From NCBI GenBank assembly GCA_013288235.1, contig JABDCF010000037.1, positions 1 to 33,969 of the forward strand: a stretch of DNA of 33,969 nucleotides, written 5' to 3'. Position 1 is the stretch's first letter, and each line of letters starts with the position of its first letter. Origin of the DNA: Bacteroidota bacterium (lineage in GTDB: Bacteria > Bacteroidota > Bacteroidia > Sphingobacteriales > Sphingobacteriaceae). Positions 14,637 through 21,991 of the stretch are shown here, piece by piece. The notes under the pieces are model-generated. The model was not told where the DNA came from. It saw nothing but the letters and a program-made list of their open reading frames with translations, and did not search any database. Position numbers and translations under genes: made by a program.

Positions 14637-15344
14637 TCAGTCAACATTCAAGCCAATTAACTCCCTCAGCGCCGATCTTCCGTTTGAAGTAACTGCAATA
14701 GCCCTTGTGCCGCTTTTTCTTACTATCCATTTCTTTTCTAAAAACGAATGACAGAGCGAAGCGCCTAAAGCCCCGGCTAAGTGCGGCGTTCTTTCCGTCC
14801 AGTCAAGGCAGCCGTAGGCAAATTTTCTTCGCGGATTTTTGAGGGTGGCAAGGTCAACGCCGAGTTTACTAAAAACCTGTTCGGCATTGGCGCCAAGGGT
14901 GAGTTCGTCCGAAAAGAATTGGCGCTCGTTAGCTGCCAGCTCATCGGGAAATTGAATAGCATTCTTCTCGACTAATTTTTTAAAAAGCGCCACGCCAAAC
15001 CTCCCGGCCAGGTGATCATAACATGTCCTGGCGTTTTGTATGGGTTTTACCATCCTTTCCTTTTTTGCAATGTTAGTGTGTTGCATATTGAATAACAATT
15101 CCACCAATTGGGCAACGTCGTGGTTTGCAAGTTCATATATTTTTTGCCGGCCCGCTGACCGGCTTTTGGTGAGGCCGGCATTTTTAAGCACCGCCAGGTG
15201 GTTGGATAAATTACTTTGCGAAACTTCGAGGTGGTTCATAATCTCGGTTACCGAAGCCGGCCCCGGCATAAGGTATAGCATTGTTGATAATCTTACGGGA
15301 TCGGCAATAGCAGCGGTGATGGTGAAAACGTTTAAATCTTCCAT
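14637..15344 (-). CDS. ArsR-family regulator with C-terminal extension
   Basis: 235 aa. Residues 1-95 are an ArsR/SmtB winged helix: TAAIADPVRLSTMLYLMPGP, then the recognition helix EVSQSNLSNHLAVLKNAGLT, then the wing RSAGRQKIYELA. There is no CxC metal site in the helix. The remaining 140 residues form a second helical domain (CYDHLAGRFGVALFKKLVEK; RKFAYGCLDWTERTPHLAGA; WIVRKSGTRAIAVTSNGRSA), as in ArsR members that sense organic ligands or redox rather than metals. It is cotranscribed with the downstream flavin reductase gene. Palindromes and a -7 element lie immediately upstream and suggest autorepression. Confidence 0.88.
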   Translation of the reverse strand: MEDLNVFTITAAIADPVRLSTMLYLMPGPASVTEIMNHLEVSQSNLSNHLAVLKNAGLTKSRSAGRQKIYELANHDVAQLVELLFNMQHTNIAKKERMVKPIQNARTCYDHLAGRFGVALFKKLVEKNAIQFPDELAANERQFFSDELTLGANAEQVFSKLGVDLATLKNPRRKFAYGCLDWTERTPHLAGALGASLCHSFLEKKWIVRKSGTRAIAVTSNGRSALRELIGLNVD

Positions 15345-15348
15345 GCAG

Positions 15349-15380
15349 CAAAGGTAATGAACGTGGATACATCACGTATC
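15349..15380 (-). promoter_or_regulatory. -7 element and palindromes upstream of ArsR gene; predicted near-leaderless start
   Basis: TACCTTTG (15356-15349, minus strand) ends 4 nt before the ATG at 15344, so transcription would start at or next to the A of the start codon. Just upstream are overlapping palindromes: ACGTG-N7-CACGT (15361-15377) and GATAC-N5-GTATC (15366-15380), in the promoter spacer. This is a plausible operator for the ArsR protein. No TTTG -33 element is recognised. Confidence 0.5.
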
Positions 15381-15488
15381 ATTGATGGCTGATATATGAA
15401 TTCGCTAACTATAGACTGAAGAAAATAGGTAAGAAAGGCGGGGAATAATCCATCTAAATTTCATATTTTCGAAATCACTTTAAAACCT

Positions 15489-16341
15489 ATGCAACCAAAA
15501 CCTGGCCGTTTTATTGACCCTCTTAGCGATTTTGGCTTTAAACATTTGTTTGGAAATTAGCCAAATAAAGATATCCTGATTGACTTTTTGAACCAGCTAT
15601 TTAAAGATCAGAAAGAAATTGCTGATCTTACCTATAACTCCACCGAACACGCCGGCGATACTGAAGAATTCAAAAAAATATTTTTTGACCTGCTTTGTAC
15701 TGGGAAAAACGGCGAACAATTCATAATAGAAATGCAAAGGGCTGAACAGCGTAATTTTGGCGATAGGGCAGTGTTTTATAATCCTGCCTTATAAACGAAC
15801 ATTGCCTAAAGGTAAAAGCCATTGGAACATTGAACTTAAAGAAGTTTACCTAATAGCCATATTGGAATTTAATTTCAAGCAAAATACCTCAGACAGGTAC
15901 CTGCATAACGTTAGCCTTACAAACACAGATACCGGGGAAATATTTTACAATAAATTGGGTTATAAGTTTTTAGAATTATGTAAATTTGTGAAAACTGAGG
16001 CAGAACTGGAAACCGATCTCGACAGATGGTTCTACCTGTTGAAGCACATGAGCCACCTCGACAAAGTGCCATCTGTTTTAAATAAAAGGGTATTTCAAAA
16101 AATATTTAAAATTGCTGAAGTAAGTAATTTAACCAGGGAGGAAAAAGCAATGTACGATTCAAATTTAAAAGCCAAATGGGATTATGAAAATTCGATAGCT
16201 TTTGCAAGAGAGGAAGCTGAAGAAAAAGGTGAGCATAAAAAAGCGTTAGATATTGCCCGTGAACTTATAAAAGAAGGTTCCTCTGTTGAATTTATAGCAA
16301 AGGTCACTAAGCTGTCTGTTGAAGAAATAGAACAGTTGTAA
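15489..16341 (+). pseudogene. Rpn-family/PD-(D/E)XK nuclease 'transposase', disrupted
   Basis: The conceptual translation begins MQPKPGRFIDPLSDFGFKHL, the typical start of this family (PF12784-like). It continues through DLLCTGKNGEQFIIEMQRAE (nuclease D...ExQ core), then SHWNIELKEVYLIAILEFNF, ETDLDRWFYLLKHMSHL and a C-terminal VEFIAKVTKLSVEEIEQL. It is broken by an in-frame TAG at 15558-15560, where family members have PNKD preceded by a Glu or similar. It is also broken by a shift of reading frame near 15778-15805, best explained by two small deletions. Family proteins act as DNases or promote recombination; this copy should be inactive. The C-terminal half (15805-16341) is uninterrupted. 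Confidence 0.88.
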
Positions 16342-16402
16342 TATGTTGTTGTTATCAGCGATTGAACATTGAAAGCAAATGGGATTATGAAAGCACGATA
16401 GT
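16168..16402. repeat. short direct repeat flanking the Rpn pseudogene end
   Basis: AAATGGGATTATGAAA with flanks (16168-16198) recurs at 16372-16402 with 26 of 31 positions matching. The first copy is inside the Rpn reading frame and the second is after its stop. It could be a leftover of a second Rpn copy or a partial duplication. Confidence 0.6.
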
Positions 16403-16431
16403 ATCTCCCTTATATATCGATAAGCTATCAT

Positions 16432-17832
16432 TCACTTTACCGTAACAACCGCCGCACTGCCTGCCGATACATTAACTGCAAAATTTTCTCCACTAACCGA
16501 ATATTGCTCATTGGCGTTTGGTTCAAATGTGCCATCAGCATTTACTGTGGCGTTTGCAAACACTATACCAGTTTTGGCAGTAACTGAGGGCGCTGTAAGT
16601 CGCGCAACCTGCATTAATGAAACGGATTTGTTTAATTGTACCTTAAAGCTGTATCGGTTTACCGGGTCTTTATTTATAAATGTAAAAACATAAGTGCCGT
16701 CAGCTTTTACGCATGCGTAAGCACTGCAAAATTGAGGGTCGTCAACATTTGCCGGTATAACTGTGCCATCTGCCGCAGCATACTTAAAGGCGAGCATGGC
16801 ATAATATTCCGGCCCGGCGCTTGCCGCATCATTCTGGATGACAATGGGCGAATACACCAGGCCAACACCATCATGGAAATTGATCCCCGACCCGTTATTT
16901 TCGGCAACTGTCCACATAGCATCAAGCGCCCAAAGCGACGCCGCAAATACATCGCTCACCCCGACTTTACCGCCGCCGTAAACATTGTTGCTTTCGGTAA
17001 TACGGTATGGCAGGTTAAATTTAGCGGCTTCAGCTTTTATAGGCTGCAGGTAACCCGCCAGTTTGGCATTAAAGGTTAAAATAGTTTGCCAGGTAATGGA
17101 TGGGTCTGTTGCGGGGCCGGTAAGGTAGTAGTGCCCGTCTAACAGTTTTATGTTGGCGTTCTCGTTTTCGGCAAATAATGTTATCCAATTGCTGTTATAA
17201 GCAACATCAGGGCCGGCGAATGGCGCCTGTGGCACCTTGTTCCTTACGCTTGCTAAATAACTTTCCCAATCCTGCTGATAATCGGTATATAAATAGTTGG
17301 GCGGGCGCATACCATAATTGTACACATCGGGTTCATTGCCCGACTGGAATGCATATAAGTTGCCACCAAGACTGTTACGCACATAAACCGCTTCGTTTGC
17401 CGCCACCGCCCCATCATTAATACCCAGGTTTAAACCAAACAAAACCGGCCATCCTATCACAGTTGAAAATGAGGTTAAGCGGTCAATGTCGGGCTTTGTC
17501 AGCGAATCTGTAGCGCTGTGCCCATCTTCCGACCAATACACTTCATCACTTGTGCCGCCCCCAATACGCAAAATGCCGGGCCCAAGATTTTTTATCATCT
17601 GGATAAGCACCGCGTTATTTGCATTTAAAAAATTAGGGTTGGCGGTTAATATCTCTGTCTCAAAACTCAAACCCTCAAACGTCGCCGGAATAGCATGTCC
17701 GGGTTGGGTTTCATTTATCGTTACAGTAACAGACGGCCCATCTGGGGTGCTTTGTACCAGTATGGTCTTATGTTCTTTGCGGCATGAGAGCATGCAGCTT
17801 GCTATTATTATGATAATTCCGGTTTTTTTCAA
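16432..17832 (-). CDS. lipoprotein glycoside hydrolase, GH79-like (beta-glucuronidase/heparanase-like)
   Basis: 466 aa starting at a TTG. The N-terminus is a lipoprotein signal (KKTGIIIIIASCMLSC, Cys17). The barrel shows FEGLSFETEIL, GPGILRIGGGTSDEVYWSE, then FQSGNEPDVYNYG with probable acid/base Glu167. ITESNNVYGGG follows, with probable nucleophile Glu280. The two glutamates are 113 residues apart, close to what I recall for the Acidobacterium GH79 beta-glucuronidase. A C-terminal beta domain (about 360-466) follows: SFKVQLNKSVSLMQVARL and SVSGENFAVNVSAGSAAVVT. It probably acts on uronic-acid-containing glycans at the cell surface or periplasm. GH family assignment is by motif, not by search. 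Confidence 0.78.
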   Translation of the reverse strand: MKKTGIIIIIASCMLSCRKEHKTILVQSTPDGPSVTVTINETQPGHAIPATFEGLSFETEILTANPNFLNANNAVLIQMIKNLGPGILRIGGGTSDEVYWSEDGHSATDSLTKPDIDRLTSFSTVIGWPVLFGLNLGINDGAVAANEAVYVRNSLGGNLYAFQSGNEPDVYNYGMRPPNYLYTDYQQDWESYLASVRNKVPQAPFAGPDVAYNSNWITLFAENENANIKLLDGHYYLTGPATDPSITWQTILTFNAKLAGYLQPIKAEAAKFNLPYRITESNNVYGGGKVGVSDVFAASLWALDAMWTVAENNGSGINFHDGVGLVYSPIVIQNDAASAGPEYYAMLAFKYAAADGTVIPANVDDPQFCSAYACVKADGTYVFTFINKDPVNRYSFKVQLNKSVSLMQVARLTAPSVTAKTGIVFANATVNADGTFEPNANEQYSVSGENFAVNVSAGSAAVVTVK

Positions 17833-17875
17833 AGTTTGAGGATTAGCGGTACAAGTGTCTCCTCATACTTCGATA

Positions 17876-17908
17876 GCAAGTTACACTTCGTTGGGTTAAA
17901 AAAACAAA
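17876..17908 (-). promoter_or_regulatory. candidate promoter of the GH79-like gene
   Basis: On the minus strand TTTG (17908-17905) and TAACTTGC (17883-17876), spaced by 21 nt, approximate the Bacteroidota -33/-7 pair (one mismatch in the -7). This gives a leader of about 40 nt. Confidence 0.35.
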
Positions 17909-17915
17909 AAATAAA

Positions 17916-17963
17916 TTTGCGTAAGTAATTGCTTACATATATATTTGTAAGCGTTTACTTACA
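17916..17963 (+). promoter_or_regulatory. ArsR-operon promoter with two GTAAG-N6-CTTAC operators
   Basis: TTTG (17916-17919) and TATATTTG (17940-17947), spaced by exactly 20 nt, give a full Bacteroidota promoter. Two palindromes overlap it: GTAAGTAATTGCTTAC (17921-17936) inside the spacer and TGTAAGCGTTTACTTACA (17946-17963) over the -7 end and start site. Both follow GTAAG-N6-CTTAC and are 26 nt apart. Binding by the downstream ArsR protein would repress its own operon. Confidence 0.7.
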
Positions 17964-17980
17964 TATTGTTAAAGATTTTG

Positions 17981-18319
17981 ATGAGAAGAGATGTTTTCCA
18001 GGCCATAGCCGACCCTAACAGGCGTATTATTTTGAGTATGTTATGCGATAGCAAGCTGAATGTTAACCAGGTAGCTGATCATTTTGATATTACGCGCTCG
18101 GCGGTATCACAGCACATGAAAATATTGACAGAGTGCGGCCTGGTGGTGATCAACAAAAAAGGAAGGGAACGGTATTGCGAAGCAAAGCTCGATAAACTGG
18201 GCGAAATATGGGGCTGGCTAAACCAGTACAAAAAATTCTGGGAGGGTAAGTTTGACGCGATGGAAATTGCACTAAAAGAATTACAAGCAAAAAATAAAGA
18301 TCATGGCAACAAAAAATGA
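17981..18319 (+). CDS. ArsR-family repressor heading SRPBCC/hydrolase operon
   Basis: 112 aa, a compact winged-helix repressor: DVFQAIADPNRRIILSMLCD, then LNVNQVADHFDITRSAVSQH as HTH, then LTECGLVVINKKGRERYCEA as wing. A C-terminal helix carries WGWLNQYKKFWEGKFDAME, typical of the ArsR subgroup found beside AHSA1/SRPBCC genes. There are no metal-binding cysteines in the recognition helix. I chose the ATG at 17981; a TTG at 17966 is in frame but lies next to the second operator. The next gene starts 17 nt before this stop, so the two are translationally coupled. Confidence 0.92.
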   Translation: MRRDVFQAIADPNRRIILSMLCDSKLNVNQVADHFDITRSAVSQHMKILTECGLVVINKKGRERYCEAKLDKLGEIWGWLNQYKKFWEGKFDAMEIALKELQAKNKDHGNKK

Positions 18320-18797
18320 GCTGACTGATAATCCTGTTAGGCAACAGGTTAACATCACACGCATCTTTGATGCACCACGCGAACTCGTATTTAAAATGTG
18401 GACAGACCCCGAACTGGTGGAAAAATGGTGGGGGCCAAAAGATTTCACAAACCCGGTTTGCCAACTGGATACGCGGGTTGGGGGTATTATGCGCATCGTT
18501 ATGCAAGGGCCCGACGGTACAAAATATCCCACCAGGGGCGTTTTTAACGAAATAGTTGAACCCGAACGCATTGTTTTTTCAAACATTAAGGAAGATGATG
18601 ATGGCAACGCCCAGCTAGAGGTGTTGAACACAGTTATTTTTACTGAAGAAAACGGAAAAACAAAAATGACATTTACAGCAATCGTGGTGAGCTCAACGCC
18701 AGAAGCATGCCAGTCATTGGACGGAATGAACGTTGGCTGGAACCAGAGCATCGACCGTTTTGCTGAAAATTTACAAAATTTGATAAATATCGGATAA
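18303..18797 (+). CDS. SRPBCC (AHSA1/CalC-like) domain protein
   Basis: 164 aa forming one START-like SRPBCC domain: RIFDAPRELVFKMWTDPELV, EKWWGPKDFTN, then FNEIVEPERIVFSN, then KTKMTFTAIVVSSTPEACQS and GWNQSIDRFAENL. The (K/R)WWGP motif and the order ArsR-SRPBCC are typical of this group. It has a hydrophobic ligand cavity, but ligands are mostly unknown. It overlaps the ArsR gene and is followed 19 nt later by an alpha/beta hydrolase. The trio is probably induced by a small molecule that releases ArsR. Confidence 0.9.
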   Translation: MATKNELTDNPVRQQVNITRIFDAPRELVFKMWTDPELVEKWWGPKDFTNPVCQLDTRVGGIMRIVMQGPDGTKYPTRGVFNEIVEPERIVFSNIKEDDDGNAQLEVLNTVIFTEENGKTKMTFTAIVVSSTPEACQSLDGMNVGWNQSIDRFAENLQNLINIG

Positions 18798-18816
18798 CCA
18801 TCAAACCAAACGATAT

Positions 18817-19602
18817 ATGAAAACAGTAACATCCAAAGACGGCACCCTGATAGCCTATGAACAATCGGGCAGCGGCGAGCCGGTGATACTGGTTGATGGC
18901 GCATTATGCAGCCGCGCATTTGGCCCAATGCCTGAACTTGCAAAATTATTGGCGCCGCATTTCAGCGTTATTAATTACGACCGCCGCGGCCGTAACGAAA
19001 GCGGCGACACACAACCCTATTCGCCCGAGCGGGAAATAGAAGATATTGAAACATTGATACAGGCCGTGGGCAAGCCGGTTTTTTTAGCCGGCGTATCCTC
19101 TGGTGCGGCGCTTTCACTTAAGGCGGCAGCGGCAGGGCTTAACATAAAAAAGCTTGCCTTATATGAGGCCCCTTATATGGTTGATAAAACCGGGCACCAA
19201 CCGCCGCCGGATGCCGAAGCACAGCTAAAAGCATTAATAGCTGCTGACCGCAGGGGCGATGCTGTTAAATTTTTTATGAAGGATATGGTGGGCGTGCCGC
19301 CATTCATAGTTTTTATAATGCGGATAATGCCCATATTTTCAAAGCTTAAGGCAGTAGCGCATACATTGCCCTATGATGCTGCTATTATGAATGGTTTTGT
19401 GCTGCCTGTACAAGAAGCAGCCTCGGTTAAGGCACCCACGCTTGTAGGCGGCGGCGAAAAAAGCCCGGCCTCTATGCAAAATTCAGTAAAGCAACTGGCA
19501 GGTACTATACCCCGCAGCGAACTAAAAATGTTTAAAGGGCAAACGCACAATATATCTATGAAAGTATTGGCGCCCGCATTGATAGAATTTTTTAATAAAT
19601 AA
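18817..19602 (+). CDS. alpha/beta-fold hydrolase
   Basis: 261 aa with the alpha/beta-hydrolase layout: substrate-loop EQSGSGEPVILVDGAL, then VINYDRRGRNESGDTQPY, then the nucleophile elbow GVSSG (Ser94), and a terminal catalytic histidine in FKGQTHN (near residue 245). The acid residue is probably in the KAPTLVGGGEKSPAS strand region, although that segment carries Glu rather than the usual Asp. It is the third gene of the ArsR operon. Esterase, haloperoxidase-like or lactonase activity are all possible. Confidence 0.88.
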   Translation: MKTVTSKDGTLIAYEQSGSGEPVILVDGALCSRAFGPMPELAKLLAPHFSVINYDRRGRNESGDTQPYSPEREIEDIETLIQAVGKPVFLAGVSSGAALSLKAAAAGLNIKKLALYEAPYMVDKTGHQPPPDAEAQLKALIAADRRGDAVKFFMKDMVGVPPFIVFIMRIMPIFSKLKAVAHTLPYDAAIMNGFVLPVQEAASVKAPTLVGGGEKSPASMQNSVKQLAGTIPRSELKMFKGQTHNISMKVLAPALIEFFNK

Positions 19603-19656
19603 ATTATAGCTTGGCTTAAAGCTGACTATGGCTGGGGCACGGACGTACTATGGCAA

Positions 19657-20226
19657 CTACCCCTGGTTGTGTTCTTTTTCAGTTTGCTCAATAAAGGTGT
19701 TTAGCGCCTTAACAAAATCGTCCAGTTCATGAGCGGAAGACTGAAGATGGATGAATAGTTCTTGTACATCAATTATTTCTAAATCAGTTTTATTCGGACC
19801 CATTGTTTCAATAAGCCCTAAAATATTGGCCACTGGTTTTCTAACCTCGTGCGATGTCATAAATAACATGGCTTCCAGTGCCTTTAAATATCGCTGCTCT
19901 TTAAGCGTAGATGCCTGGGTTTGCCTGCGGTAGTGTATGGCGATATAGGAAGTGATGAAAATAGCCACTAAGGAAATCCCGCGATTGATCCACAAGGATG
20001 TGCTGCCTTTAATTTCACCGTCAAAAAATAGTGCATTGATGATGATCAGTACACAAGCTGTTAAACTAAAGTACAAAATTGTACGGATATTCTGTCTAAA
20101 TACAAGTACTATACTGCATAAATACAAAATATCAATTACAAATTCGGGGGGTGTAAGGATATTGATGATAAAAACTGACAGTAAGCTGACAGCAGCCAGG
20201 TACTGTATTTTGACGGTTTCGGTCAT
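19657..20226 (-). CDS. four-TM membrane protein with HisKA (DHp) domain, no ATPase domain
   Basis: 189 aa. Four hydrophobic segments in the first 95 residues (YLAAVSLLSVFIINILT; IDILYLCSIVLVF; ILYFSLTACVLIIINALFF; ISLVAIFITSYIAIHY) anchor it in the membrane. A coiled stretch (RRQTQASTLKEQRYLKALEA) leads to the H-box MTSHEVRKPVANILGLIE with His126, then a second helix (LFIHLQSSAHELDDFVKALN) and the stop. There is no catalytic ATP-binding domain. The H-box closely resembles that of the multi-PAS protein at 12.2 kb (SSHELRRPVASMLGLI). Phosphorylation would need a partner kinase; heterodimerisation or phosphatase activity are alternatives. Confidence 0.85.
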   Translation of the reverse strand: MTETVKIQYLAAVSLLSVFIINILTPPEFVIDILYLCSIVLVFRQNIRTILYFSLTACVLIIINALFFDGEIKGSTSLWINRGISLVAIFITSYIAIHYRRQTQASTLKEQRYLKALEAMLFMTSHEVRKPVANILGLIETMGPNKTDLEIIDVQELFIHLQSSAHELDDFVKALNTFIEQTEKEHNQG

Positions 20227-20332
20227 AGTTAGCGCATTAACGGTCTTTAATATGCTACAGATAAAATACCATTAAGTTCCATTATTGATATTAAACTGTT
20301 CTTACCCGTCCAAAAATTTAGCCATTGCTTTT

Positions 20333-20581
20333 ATGACAAGATTACATAAATACGTCCCGGGTGCTTCTAAGCCGCTTGCCCATAGTGGTATTGATTGGTG
20401 CCGCTAATGCGTAACGGAGGAACCTCTTTTTTTAAATGAACATGGTTATTTTTGCCTATATCCGGCAGACGATATGATTCAGGCCCGGTACCGACAGGAT
20501 ATTTTGGGCGTTACTAATAGCTGTAAAAAGGTTGGATTACTAAACACAGGCAACAGGCGTCACTGCTGTGAAAAGACATAA
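20333..20581 (+). pseudogene. possible decayed coding fragment in an otherwise empty 467-nt gap
   Basis: From an ATG at 20333 the frame reads MTRLHKYVPGASKPLAHSG and IDWCR, hits one TAA (20405-20407), then continues open for 57 codons to a TAA at 20579. The second part includes EEPLFLNEHG, ADDMIQARYRQDILG and KKVGLLNTGNRR. PLFLNEHG followed by an (A/S)R-rich helix is reminiscent of the central part of tyrosine recombinases, but the resemblance is weak and the catalytic R/H/Y residues are not recognisable. The rest of 20227-20693 shows nothing else. Confidence 0.25.
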
Positions 20582-20693
20582 TACGAAAACACATGCTCAA
20601 ATAATGCTAACAAGCTTATTACCAAAATAAACGGCAATTTGATTATAACCCAGTTATTAAACCCGGCTGAAACTGCGCCACAAACATTCCGGC

Positions 20694-21671
20694 CTATATC
20701 GCCAGTATCTCCACTATCTTCAAAAAATCCGGATTAATGTCAGTATTGTGTTTAATTGCATGTTCAAACGGGGTAAAAGCTATTTCGTTATGGATAAGCC
20801 CTACCATCTCGTTACGATGCCCGGCTATTAATCCTTCAATCGCAGCTACACCCAGTCGGCTTGCAAGCACACGGTCCATACAGGTAGGGCTTCCGCCTCG
20901 CTGAATATGGCCTAATATAGATACGCGGGTATCATAATTAGGGAATTTCTCTTTTATCTGGCGACCTACTTCAAAAGCGTCACCTGCTTCGCCGTTTTCG
21001 GCAAGCATAATAATTTTTGATTTTTTGTCTTTCCGGCCCCGTTCTAACCGATCAAAAACCGATTGCAGGTCTGTTTTACTTTCGGGTATCAGTATAGCTT
21101 CAGCCCCGGCGGCAATTCCTGTGCGTAAAGCGATCAGCCCCGAATCGCGGCCCATTACTTCAATAATAAACAGCCTGTCGTGCGATTCGGCTGTATCCCT
21201 TATCTTATCAACCGCCTGTATTACGGTATTAATGGCGGTATCATAACCTATCGTAAAATCAGTACCGCAAAGGTCGTTATCGATAGTACCGGGCATACCA
21301 ATTACCGGGATATCAAATTCCTGCCCGAAAACTTTCGCGCCGGTAAAAGTACCATCGCCACCAATAGCAACAAGTGCATCAACATTGTGCGCTTTTAGCT
21401 GCTCGTAAGCCAGCTTACGGCCTTCAACGGTTTTAAATTGTTCGCTGCGGGCAGTTTTTAAAATTGTGCCGCCACGCTGGATAATATTTGAAACAGACCG
21501 CCGGTCCATCGGGAACAAATCCCCTTTTATCATACCGTCAAACCCGCGCCGTATCCCGGTAGCCTCCAGGTTATAATAAATTGCCGAACGCACTACTGCC
21601 CTTATGGCTGCATTCATTCCCGGCGAATCACCGCCAGATGTAAAAAGTCCTATATTTTTAATTTGCGTCAT
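20694..21671 (-). CDS. pfkA: 6-phosphofructokinase (ATP-dependent type)
   Basis: Phosphorylates fructose-6-phosphate at the committed step of glycolysis. 325 aa, standard length for the bacterial homotetramer. Motifs: FTSGGDSPGMNAAIR (N-terminal), IGGDGTFTGA (ATP site, Gly after GGD indicates ATP rather than pyrophosphate use), PGTIDNDLCGTDFTIGYDTA with the catalytic Asp, EVMGRDSG and LGHIQRGGSP. Nothing is missing. It lies downstream of the DsbD-like gene in the same direction, with palindromic repeats and its own promoter-like element between them. Confidence 0.97.
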   Translation of the reverse strand: MTQIKNIGLFTSGGDSPGMNAAIRAVVRSAIYYNLEATGIRRGFDGMIKGDLFPMDRRSVSNIIQRGGTILKTARSEQFKTVEGRKLAYEQLKAHNVDALVAIGGDGTFTGAKVFGQEFDIPVIGMPGTIDNDLCGTDFTIGYDTAINTVIQAVDKIRDTAESHDRLFIIEVMGRDSGLIALRTGIAAGAEAILIPESKTDLQSVFDRLERGRKDKKSKIIMLAENGEAGDAFEVGRQIKEKFPNYDTRVSILGHIQRGGSPTCMDRVLASRLGVAAIEGLIAGHRNEMVGLIHNEIAFTPFEHAIKHNTDINPDFLKIVEILAI

Positions 21672-21732
21672 TTTTTCAGAAAAGGCGCTGTTTCGCGTTT
21701 AAAGTAATAATTTGTCTTTATAAACCCTGTTG

Positions 21733-21740
21733 CAAAGGTA
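21733..21740 (-). promoter_or_regulatory. candidate -7 element of pfkA promoter
   Basis: TACCTTTG on the minus strand, identical to the rpsP element and matching TAnnTTTG, lies 61 nt upstream of the pfkA ATG. The -33 region lacks a clear TTTG. Confidence 0.4.
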
Positions 21741-21831
21741 ACAGGTATTAATTAGGGTATTGTAATTTTGCGCGAATTTATGGTTTTTTCGGGAGAAAAA
21801 TCATTCCGTAAGATAATGATAATGATTAAAC

Positions 21832-21976
21832 CGTTTCATAGCGATGGGTATCATAGCGATGGGTTTAAAACCAATCGCTATATTGAGAGATTTGAATTTG
21901 CGATTAATAGACAAAAATCAGGTTTATGATCATTTCAATTCATAGCGATGGGTTTAAAACCCATCGCTATGAAACG
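21832..21976. repeat. cluster of ATAGCGATGGGTTT palindromes between dsbD-like gene and pfkA
   Basis: There are two full palindromes: 21853-21881 (ATAGCGATGGGTTT... with one mismatch) and 21942-21970 (perfect). A half unit lies at 21835-21850. The outer ends CGTTTCATAGCGATGGGT (21832-21849) and ACCCATCGCTATGAAACG (21959-21976) are exact reverse complements, so the cluster is itself one large inverted repeat. A third full copy of the unit lies at 9804-9832. Confidence 0.9.
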
Positions 21977-21991
21977 TAGATTATGGAACAA

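Noticed and set aside
18281..18943. 220-codon open frame on the minus strand over the ArsR/SRPBCC/hydrolase operon
   Set aside because: It overlaps three confident genes on the other strand and has no recognisable domain.
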